From Paenibacillus protaetiae (GTDB taxonomy: Bacteria; Bacillota; Bacilli; Paenibacillales; Paenibacillaceae), in assembly GCF_004135365.1 (NCBI RefSeq), contig NZ_CP035492.1, positions 868,001-932,000 on the forward strand: a stretch of 64,000 bases of DNA, in the 5' to 3' direction. Shown one piece after another: positions 57,964 to 64,000 of the stretch. A model generated the notes under the pieces. The model did no database searches. It worked only from the letters and a program-made list of their open reading frames with translations, and was not told the DNA's origin. The translations under genes were made by a program, and so were the position numbers. Numbering within the stretch: the first letter of the stretch is position 1; each line of letters starts with the position of its first letter.

Positions 57964-58404
57964 TTAACGGAACACGGTAAACGGATGAGCCGCTTCCTGC
58001 GTCTCTCCGTTGTACGTTATTTTGACATCGGCTGACCATTTGCCGTTCATAACCGGCACGAAGTCAGCTGTATATTCGCCCGGCGCGATTTCTGCCATCG
58101 GTACCGGCTTGAGGCGGTGTTTCATCTCGAGCATGTCGATGCTTAAGATCAGCTCCGCATGTTCCAGCGGCCGTCCGTCCAGCCCATGCAGCATAACGGT
58201 CATTTGCCCGGTTTGCAGCGCTTTAACCGGCTGGTCTCCGGTGCTGATCTCGGCGCTTATGCCGCCTGCCGACCACTCGGTTGGCGGTGAAGCCGCCGGC
58301 GGTTTGGCTTTGAAAATGCCCGTATACATTGCAGCAAAGATGAGCGCTGCAGCAGCAAGAACCGCTGCAGCAGCGTATACCGCTGTTTTTGGCGATCGTT
58401 TCAC
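57964..58404 (-). CDS. FixH/YtkA-like membrane-anchored protein
   Basis: A 146-residue protein with one N-terminal membrane span and an extracytoplasmic YtkA/FixH-like beta domain (TGQMTVMLHGLDGRPLEHAEL, PGEYTADFVPVMNGKWSADV). It converges on the TauE/SafE-like gene, with only 7 bp between stops. I use the GTG at 58404, which lies 10 bp after GGGAGG on the minus strand; an in-frame ATG at 58428 lies upstream of that site. FixH proteins help assemble cbb3-type oxidases; the oxidase genes are not in the window. Confidence 0.78.
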   Translation of the reverse strand: MKRSPKTAVYAAAAVLAAAALIFAAMYTGIFKAKPPAASPPTEWSAGGISAEISTGDQPVKALQTGQMTVMLHGLDGRPLEHAELILSIDMLEMKHRLKPVPMAEIAPGEYTADFVPVMNGKWSADVKITYNGETQEAAHPFTVFR

Positions 58405-58551
58405 AAGCGTCAATCCTCCCGTTTCCATGGATGCAAACTATTGTTACCTATGCGCGGCGGGCGTCGGCAAGAACTATTAACGAGAGCTCGTGCGGCTAAT
58501 AAACAGCCGCTGCGGGCGAACAGGCTGCCCGAATTTTGCGGTGGCCATGGG

Positions 58552-58581
58552 TAGACAACCTGTTCCTGCAGATGATATAGT
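58552..58581 (+). promoter_or_regulatory. Promoter of the cobalamin operon
   Basis: TAGACA (58552-58557) and TATAGT (58576-58581), 18-bp spacer, place the transcript start about 20 nt before the riboswitch. Nothing else is recognisable between 58405 and this promoter. Confidence 0.6.
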
Positions 58582-58603
58582 ACAGAGGATATTTTTGTAT
58601 ACA

Positions 58604-58833
58604 ACGCAATCAGGTGCTTTGTCCGCCGCCGTCTTTAAGAAAGATCCGGCAGTCAGAGCTTAAAAGGGAAGTCCGGTGAAAATCCGGCACGGACCCGCCA
58701 CTGTAAGGAGCCGGCATGCCCATGTTACGCTGCGGTATGCCAGGCAAAGCGCTACACGTCACTGTACACCGGTATGGGAAGACGCGCTGCTGCCGCTCCA
58801 AGTCAGGAGACCTGCCTGTTACTGCTTAACATC
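58604..58833 (+). ncRNA. Cobalamin (B12) riboswitch
   Basis: The conserved core is readable: GGGAAGTCCGGTGAAAATCC, then GGACCCGCCACTGTAA, and at the 3' side AGTCAGGAGACCTGCCTG. These are the diagnostic boxes of the AdoCbl riboswitch. An intrinsic terminator follows at 58905-58944 as its expression platform, so B12 should switch the downstream uptake operon off. Confidence 0.95.
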
Positions 58834-58904
58834 GTATCCTACGGGAATTGGGGACGTGTTGGAACCGTTCAATTCAGCCCGCCTGTATGTTCAGGCAAGC
58901 GTTT

Positions 58905-58944
58905 AAACGGCATTTCCGGCACTTTTGCCGGCAATGCCGTTTTT
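58905..58944 (+). terminator. Riboswitch-controlled terminator
   Basis: AAACGGCAT (58905-58913) pairs with ATGCCGTTT (58934-58942), continued by an inner CCGGCA/TGCCGG stem and a T5 tract. It lies about 70 nt after the aptamer and 39 bp before btuF. Confidence 0.85.
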
Positions 58945-58982
58945 ATTTTATACATTGAACTAAAGGGAGAGGAAGAAACATA

Positions 58983-59990
58983 ATGAAACAGAAACAAAGG
59001 GGCTGGCTGAAGCAGTCGGCAGTTCTGCTGCTCATTGCGATGCTGCTCGTGCTTTCGGCATGCGGCGGAAATCACAACAGCAATAACGGCGCCGCAGCCG
59101 GGGAAGCTTCGGCTTCGCCGACGGCGGAATCAAACGCTTCTGCGCAGCCATCAAGCGATCCGGCGCAAACGGCGTACCCGTTAACAGTAAAAGATGCTAC
59201 CGGCACCGAGCTGACTTTTGACGCGGCGCCGCAAAGGGTCGTTACCTTGCTGCCAAGCGAAACCGAAATTGTATATGCCATCGGTTCGGGCGACGAGGTT
59301 GCCGGCGTAGACGCCTACAGCAACTATCCGCCGGAAGCGGCAGACAAGCCGAAAATCGGCGATATGACAACGAACATTGAAGCGGTAGCCGCTTTAAATC
59401 CGGACCTCGTGCTGGCCTCTTCGACGATGAATACGGACGCAGTGCAAAAGCTGCGTGATCTTGGCTTGACGGTGTACGCGTCGGACCCGAAGACATACGA
59501 CGCTGTGATCGACAAAATTAAAGTCATTGGCCAAATTATGAATAAACAAGCCGAAGCGGATCAAATTGCGAAGCATATGCAAGAGGTGAAGCAGCAGGTT
59601 GCGGATAAAGTGAAAGGCGCAGCCCCGGTCAAAACGTATTTGGAATTTTCGGAAGGTTATACGGTAGGCAAAGGCGAATTTTTGGACGAGCTGCTAACCA
59701 TTGCAGGCGGTCAAAATACGGCGGGGGACCAGTCCGGCTGGTTTGAAGTCGACGCCGAAAAAATCATTCAGGAAAATCCGGCCGTAATCGTATATCCTGC
59801 GCTGCAAGACGCAAATCCAAATCCGATTCTGGAAGGCATTAAAAAACGCGCCGGCTGGGATGCCATCGACGCGGTCAAAAACAACCGGATCGTGGAAGTA
59901 TCGGATGACCCGCTCGTCCGTGTAGGTCCGCGGCTGGCGGACGGCCTGCTGGAGCTGGCGAAGGCGATCCATCCGGAGCTGTTTTCTTAA
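58983..59990 (+). CDS. btuF: Cobalamin ABC transporter substrate-binding lipoprotein
   Basis: A 335-residue lipoprotein with a signal peptide and lipobox LSAC (Cys27), a Ser/Ala-rich tether, and a class III periplasmic-binding fold (RVVTLLPSETEIVYAIGSGDEVAGVD, NLEAVAALNPDLVL-like NIEAVAALNPDLVLA). B12 is the expected ligand because a cobalamin riboswitch controls the operon and cobalamin genes follow; on sequence alone a siderophore binder would look similar. AGGGAGAGG precedes the ATG. It abuts the permease gene directly. Confidence 0.88.
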   Translation: MKQKQRGWLKQSAVLLLIAMLLVLSACGGNHNSNNGAAAGEASASPTAESNASAQPSSDPAQTAYPLTVKDATGTELTFDAAPQRVVTLLPSETEIVYAIGSGDEVAGVDAYSNYPPEAADKPKIGDMTTNIEAVAALNPDLVLASSTMNTDAVQKLRDLGLTVYASDPKTYDAVIDKIKVIGQIMNKQAEADQIAKHMQEVKQQVADKVKGAAPVKTYLEFSEGYTVGKGEFLDELLTIAGGQNTAGDQSGWFEVDAEKIIQENPAVIVYPALQDANPNPILEGIKKRAGWDAIDAVKNNRIVEVSDDPLVRVGPRLADGLLELAKAIHPELFS

Positions 59991-61031
59991 ATGGTCAAAA
60001 CCAAATTAACGATGTATGGAGGAGCAGGCATGCTCCTTCTTGCTGTTTCCATCGTCATTAGCTTATCTATCGGTTCGGCGGGACTATCGATAGAGGACGT
60101 ATGGGGCATATTGCTCCACCAGCTTCCGGGCATGAGCCCGGCGGAAAACCACTGGGGCAAAGGCGACATCGCGATTGTTACGCAGGTGCGCTTGCTGCGG
60201 GTGCTGCTTGCGGTGCTTGTAGGCGCGTGCCTGTCGCTTGCCGGAGCAGGGATGCAGGGCGTGCTGCGCAATCCGCTTGCCGATCCGTATACGCTAGGCG
60301 TTGCTTCCGGCAGCTCGGTAGGCGCTGCGTTCCTTATTTTGTTCGGGCTGCAGATGGCGGTTGGCATCTGGACGGTTCCGGCCGTTGCATTCGTAACAGG
60401 CGTGCTTACGCTGCTTGGCGTATTATGGCTCTCCCGCAGCGGGAACGGCGGCGGCATGCACCTGGAGACGATTATTTTGTCCGGCGTCATCATGCAAGCG
60501 TTCCTTGGAGCATTCGTCTCATTCATGGTGTCGCTGTCGCAGGGCGTCGTCAATCAGATCATGTTCTGGCTGATGGGGTCGTTAGCGATGCGAAGCTGGG
60601 AGCATGTGTATATGCTGCTGCCTTTTCTGGCTTTGGGGCTGCCTGTATTGCTCGTTTTCAGCCAGCCGCTCAACCAGCTCGTGTTTGGCGAAAAGCATGC
60701 GGCGCATATGGGCGTGGCGGTAGAGCGCACCAAGCTGATCGTCATGCTGGCTTCCACGCTGCTGACGGCGGCGGCTGTATCGGTTGCCGGCGTCATCGGC
60801 TTTGTCGGCCTTGTGGTGCCGCATTTGATCCGGCTGATGGCCGGACCCGACTACCGGCTTATCGTCCCGCTGTCTGCTATAGGAGGCGGCATCTTTGTCC
60901 TGTGGGCCGATACGCTCGCCCGCATGGCGCTTAGCCCAAGGGAAATTCCGCTTGGCGTGGTGACGGCGCTGATCGGCGCGCCGTTTTTTGCCTATTTGCT
61001 GCACCGCAGCAAAAAGGAGGGGAAAGCGTAA
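59991..61031 (+). CDS. btuC: Cobalamin ABC transporter permease (FecCD family)
   Basis: A 346-residue FecCD-type permease with about ten membrane segments. Family motifs include LAGAGMQGVLRNPLADPYTLGVASGSSVGA and GFVGLVVPHLIRLMAGPDYR. Its start immediately follows the btuF stop, and its stop overlaps the ATPase start (TAATG). The substrate is taken as cobalamin from the riboswitch context. Confidence 0.9.
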   Translation: MVKTKLTMYGGAGMLLLAVSIVISLSIGSAGLSIEDVWGILLHQLPGMSPAENHWGKGDIAIVTQVRLLRVLLAVLVGACLSLAGAGMQGVLRNPLADPYTLGVASGSSVGAAFLILFGLQMAVGIWTVPAVAFVTGVLTLLGVLWLSRSGNGGGMHLETIILSGVIMQAFLGAFVSFMVSLSQGVVNQIMFWLMGSLAMRSWEHVYMLLPFLALGLPVLLVFSQPLNQLVFGEKHAAHMGVAVERTKLIVMLASTLLTAAAVSVAGVIGFVGLVVPHLIRLMAGPDYRLIVPLSAIGGGIFVLWADTLARMALSPREIPLGVVTALIGAPFFAYLLHRSKKEGKA

Positions 61032-61822
61032 TGGTTTTATTCGAAGCGGTACAGGTCGGCAAGACGGTGGGGGCGCGCCAGGTGCTGGACGGGCTCTCTT
61101 TTACCTTCCGGACCGGCCGTTTGTATGGTATTATCGGCCCGAACGGGGTCGGAAAGTCTACACTGCTCGGGTTGTTGTCCGGTGTTGACAGCCCAACGTC
61201 CGGCCGGCTGCTGTTTAACGGAGAGCTCGTCCAACGCATCCCCCGCAGGCAGCTGGCGAAGCAAATGGCCGTCCTGCAGCAGTCCGGATTGCCGCCTGCC
61301 GGCTTTACGGTTCGGGAAGCGGTTGAGATGGGCCGGTTCCCGTATCAGAACTGGCTTGGCGACGAACGGACAGACGCGGGCCCGATTATCGATAAAGCCA
61401 TCGCGTCAATGGGGCTTGCTTCGCTTCAGCACCGCAAGCTGGATCAGCTGAGCGGCGGGGAGCGGCAGCGGGCGGCTTTCGCCAAAGTGATCGCCCAGGA
61501 AACGGATATTATGCTGCTGGACGAGCCGACCACCCATCTGGATATCGGGTATCAGATCCAAATGTTGGACATGGTGAAAAACTGGCAGCGTGAACGCGGC
61601 CGGACTGCCATTGCGGTACTGCATGATTTGAATCTGGCGTCGCTTTATTGCGACGAGCTGCTGGTGCTCCATAAGGGACGTGCGGCCGCATTTGGCAAAC
61701 CGGCCGATATTGTGACGGCGAAGCTGATTGAAGAGGTCTATGAGACGAAAGCAGCCGTAGTTGACCATCCGCAAGACGGCAGCCCGCAAATTTTACTCGT
61801 GCCGGATTCCGCGGGGCAATGA
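61031..61822 (+). CDS. btuD: Cobalamin ABC transporter ATPase
   Basis: A 263-residue ABC ATPase with Walker A GPNGVGKS at residues 36-43, signature LSGGERQRAAF and Walker B IMLLDEPTTHLD. It couples ATP hydrolysis to the FecCD-type permease encoded just upstream. Overlap by 1 bp with btuC. The gene for CobT begins 59 bp after its stop. Confidence 0.9.
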   Translation: MVLFEAVQVGKTVGARQVLDGLSFTFRTGRLYGIIGPNGVGKSTLLGLLSGVDSPTSGRLLFNGELVQRIPRRQLAKQMAVLQQSGLPPAGFTVREAVEMGRFPYQNWLGDERTDAGPIIDKAIASMGLASLQHRKLDQLSGGERQRAAFAKVIAQETDIMLLDEPTTHLDIGYQIQMLDMVKNWQRERGRTAIAVLHDLNLASLYCDELLVLHKGRAAAFGKPADIVTAKLIEEVYETKAAVVDHPQDGSPQILLVPDSAGQ

Positions 61823-61881
61823 AGCGGCAGCGGGTGCGGCTTACATCAATGAAAAGTTTGGGACAAGGGGAGACGAATAAC

Positions 61882-62946
61882 ATGCCTAACGAATATAAAG
61901 CGATTGTGGATGCGGCGATCATGCGAATCCGTCCGTTTAACGAGCAGGCTGCCGAGCAAGCGGACCGCCACTCGGACCATTTGACGAAGCCGCCGGGAAG
62001 CCTTGGCAAGCTGGAACGGATTGCCCGCCAAGCTGCCGGAATAACCGGCGAGCTGTGGCCGGATTTGTCACGTAAAGCTGTTATTGTGATGGCGGCGGAC
62101 CATGGGGTATGCGAAGAAGGCGTCAGCGCTTTTCCGCAGGAAGTGACCGGTCAGATGGTCTTTAATTTTTTAAGCGGGGGCGCAGCGGTTAATGTACTGT
62201 CCCGCCATTCCGGCGCGGACGTTTTTTGCGTCGATATCGGGGTGAAAAGCGACTTGGAGCATCCGGCGTTAATCACCAGGAAAGTCCGGTATGGAACCGG
62301 AAATATCGCCAAAGGCCCGGCGATGGAGCGCGATGAGCTGATGCAGGCGCTGGCAGCCGGCATCAACCTTGTGGATGAGCTGTACGCGCAAGGTTACAGG
62401 CTGTTTGCAACGGGCGAGATGGGGATCGGCAACACGACGCCAAGCGCGGCAATTGTATCGGTATTGGCTGGACTCGCTCCCGAGCAATCCGTTGGCAGAG
62501 GAACCGGCATTAACGAGCAAAGCTGGCGGACAAAGGTCGGCGTAGTGAAACGGGCGATTGAAGTCAACGCCCCGGATGCGGGCGATCCTTACGATGTTCT
62601 GTCCAAACTAGGCGGACTGGAAATTGCCGGACTTGCCGGCGTCATTATCGGTGCGGCGGCCAACGGCTGCCCGGCTGTCATTGACGGCTATATCTCGTCT
62701 GCTGCCGCTCTTGCCGCCATGCGGATGACGGAGAGGGTGTATCCCTATATGATCGCTTCGCATTTGTCGCAGGAACAAGGACATGCCAAGCTGCTGGAGC
62801 TGATGGGTTTGACGCCGGTCATTCATATGGATATGCGGCTTGGAGAAGGAACCGGCGCTGTGTTATGCTTCCCGATCATCGACGCTGCGATCAAGCTGAT
62901 GCGCGAAATGGCGACCTTTGACGGCGCCGGCATATCGCGGGAGTAA
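61882..62946 (+). CDS. cobT: Nicotinate-nucleotide-dimethylbenzimidazole phosphoribosyltransferase
   Basis: A 354-residue enzyme that activates the lower ligand DMB to alpha-ribazole phosphate. Recognisable segments are HLTKPPGSLGKLE, MAADHGVCEEGVSAFPQEVT, GEMGIGNTTPSAA, and the catalytic Glu322 in DMRLGEGTGA. The ATG at 61882 follows AAGGGGAG. Its presence with cobU and cbiB means that imported corrinoid can be given a new nucleotide loop. Confidence 0.94.
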   Translation: MPNEYKAIVDAAIMRIRPFNEQAAEQADRHSDHLTKPPGSLGKLERIARQAAGITGELWPDLSRKAVIVMAADHGVCEEGVSAFPQEVTGQMVFNFLSGGAAVNVLSRHSGADVFCVDIGVKSDLEHPALITRKVRYGTGNIAKGPAMERDELMQALAAGINLVDELYAQGYRLFATGEMGIGNTTPSAAIVSVLAGLAPEQSVGRGTGINEQSWRTKVGVVKRAIEVNAPDAGDPYDVLSKLGGLEIAGLAGVIIGAAANGCPAVIDGYISSAAALAAMRMTERVYPYMIASHLSQEQGHAKLLELMGLTPVIHMDMRLGEGTGAVLCFPIIDAAIKLMREMATFDGAGISRE

Positions 62947-62950
62947 AGCG

Positions 62951-63640
62951 ATGGCCGTACTCATTACAGGCGGCGCGCGCAGCGGCAAAAGCGCTTTCGC
63001 GGAACAATACGCGCGCCGGATCGGCAGCCGCGGCATTTATATGGCAACCTCGCGTATTTGGGATGAGGAGATGGAAGAGCGCGTTGCGCTGCATCGGAGC
63101 GGCAGGGAAACGTCGGGTTTCGAGTGGCATACGATGGAAGAGCCGCTGGAGCTGGCGGACGCGATTGCGCGTGTGGGCGCGGAGCATGCTGCCGATGATC
63201 CGCGGCTGGAGCCGGGGGCAGAGCTGGATAAGGAACTGGAACTGGAACCGGGACTGCGGGGGGAGCCGGCTGCGGAACGAAATGCGGAATCAAGTCCCGC
63301 ACCGGAAGCTAAACCGCCTGTCGTGCTGGTGGATTGCTTGACGCTGTGGCTTTCCAACTGGCTGATGAAGCTGGAGGAAGAACAGCTGCCGGAGTCTGTT
63401 CTTGCCGAGCAATATGAGAAGCTGGCTGCGGCTGCGGCCGCTTGTCCTTACCCTCTGCTGTTCGTCACGAATGAAGTGGGAGACGGAGTGGTGCCTGCCT
63501 ATCCGCTGGGCCGCAAATTCCGCGATGAAGCCGGCAGGCTGAATCAGCTGATGGCGAGGCAATGCGAACGGGTATTTCTGGTCACGGCGGGAATTCCCGT
63601 CGAGCTGAAAGCAATCGCTTTTCAATGGGAGAACTTGTAA
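62951..63640 (+). CDS. cobU: Adenosylcobinamide kinase / adenosylcobinamide-phosphate guanylyltransferase
   Basis: A 229-residue bifunctional nucleotide-loop enzyme. The P-loop GGARSGKS is at residues 7-14 and the guanylylated-His region (GFEWHTMEEP) is near residues 57-66. It is about 40 residues longer than most CobU because of an acidic, low-complexity insertion (about 76-118, PGAELDKELELEPG and flanks). The ATG at 62951 lies 4 bp after cobT. The stop overlaps the cbiB start (TAATG). Confidence 0.92.
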   Translation: MAVLITGGARSGKSAFAEQYARRIGSRGIYMATSRIWDEEMEERVALHRSGRETSGFEWHTMEEPLELADAIARVGAEHAADDPRLEPGAELDKELELEPGLRGEPAAERNAESSPAPEAKPPVVLVDCLTLWLSNWLMKLEEEQLPESVLAEQYEKLAAAAAACPYPLLFVTNEVGDGVVPAYPLGRKFRDEAGRLNQLMARQCERVFLVTAGIPVELKAIAFQWENL

Positions 63641-64000
63641 TGTTGTATTCATTTCATGAAATGCTGCTCATGACAGCGGCTGCGATCGCAATTGACTGGA
63701 TCATTGGCGATCCAAAATGGCCAACTCATCCGGTCATATGGATAGGCCGGCTTATTCGCATCCTGGAGCGCAAACTGCTCACCGGGAGGCAGTCTCCCAA
63801 GCAGGCGAAAGCTGCCGGCATCGTGCTGGCGCTTGTTACGCTGGCAGTCTCCTGGGGCGTCATGCAGGTGATTGCAGCGGCGGCTGACTGGATCCATCCA
63901 TGGCTTGGATACGCGGTAAGCGTATGGTTTATTTCGACGACCATCGCGGTCAAAGGGCTGAAAGACGCCGGCATGCATGTATACCGACCGCTTGTGGAAG
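63640..64000 (+). CDS. cbiB: Adenosylcobinamide-phosphate synthase CbiB, N-terminal part (3' end outside window)
   Basis: The frame is open to the window end, giving 120 residues of a protein that is normally about 310-330. CbiB (CobD) attaches aminopropanol to adenosylcobyric acid. The N-terminal signature AIDWIIGDPKWPTHPVIWIGRLI and several hydrophobic segments fit the membrane enzyme. The ATG overlaps the cobU stop by 1 bp. Confidence 0.93.
   Translation, partial: MLYSFHEMLLMTAAAIAIDWIIGDPKWPTHPVIWIGRLIRILERKLLTGRQSPKQAKAAGIVLALVTLAVSWGVMQVIAAAADWIHPWLGYAVSVWFISTTIAVKGLKDAGMHVYRPLVE

Noticed and set aside
57290-57967. A second 225-codon frame overlapping the TauE/SafE-like gene
   Set aside because: The other frame has membrane segments, family motifs and a TAATG junction with the ATPase.
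60101-60934. A 277-codon frame within btuC
   Set aside because: Arg/Ala-rich product without family motifs, in the wrong frame of a clear FecCD permease.

Overview
The window is a chromosomal segment of an endospore-forming Firmicute, most likely Paenibacillus or a close relative in Paenibacillaceae. The evidence is the sporulation gene content (dipicolinate synthase, SpoIIIE, SleB, SpoVS), Bacillus-type Shine-Dalgarno sites with frequent TTG/GTG starts, readable sigma-H, sigma-G and sigma-K promoter motifs, and a gene order that follows the infB-to-ricA region of Bacillus subtilis with typical departures. The species cannot be fixed from the sequence alone. No rRNA, tRNA, insertion sequence, prophage or CRISPR array was seen.

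Layout. 1-6.9 kb: translation and RNA genes (3' end of infB, rbfA, nrnA, truB, ribF, rpsO, pnp). 7-16 kb: ylxY, an M16 peptidase, dut, then the dipicolinate/diaminopimelate block dpaA-dpaB-(asd remnant)-dapG-dapA and an RNase J gene. 16-27 kb: tepA, ylzJ, spoIIIE, sleB, the EF-P modification trio ymfF-ymfH-ymfI, ymfJ, ymfK, a rodZ-like gene and a yajQ-like gene. 27-34 kb: pgsA, cinA, recA (with a LexA box), recX, rny, ymdB, spoVS. 34-41 kb: dipeptidase, 2-oxoacid:ferredoxin oxidoreductase korAB, a pduL-type phosphotransacylase, miaB, ricA. 41-48.7 kb is accessory: iron alcohol dehydrogenase, GNAT remnant, DinB-like protein, a divergent biotin ECF transporter around a BirA operator, a signal peptidase behind three 42-bp repeats, and a membrane protein. 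48.8-58.4 kb: a two-component system with an RND pump, YbjQ, rhodanese, and a copper ATPase / TauE-SafE-like / FixH-like cluster. 58.5-64 kb: a cobalamin riboswitch followed by btuFCD-cobT-cobU-cbiB, cut by the window end.

How the genes work together. The first 41 kb is mostly core Firmicute genome. The dpa/dap block turns aspartate-derived intermediates into dipicolinate for the spore core and into lysine/DAP, but its aspartate-semialdehyde dehydrogenase gene is reduced to a 0.4-kb scrambled remnant, so that enzyme must be encoded elsewhere. The last 6 kb is a B12 uptake and nucleotide-loop assembly operon under riboswitch control.

Oddities. Four genes (cinA, ymdB, spoVS, the alcohol dehydrogenase) are each broken by the apparent loss of one G from a G run, with the downstream frame fully conserved. 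That looks more like systematic base-calling error than decay. The GNAT gene (one in-frame stop) and asd (many indels and large deletions) are damaged in different ways. The points most worth following are the asd remnant, the three phased hairpin repeats before the signal peptidase, the EcfA-EcfT fusion with its long Ala-rich linker beside a BirA box, and a promoter-plus-terminator unit upstream of recA.
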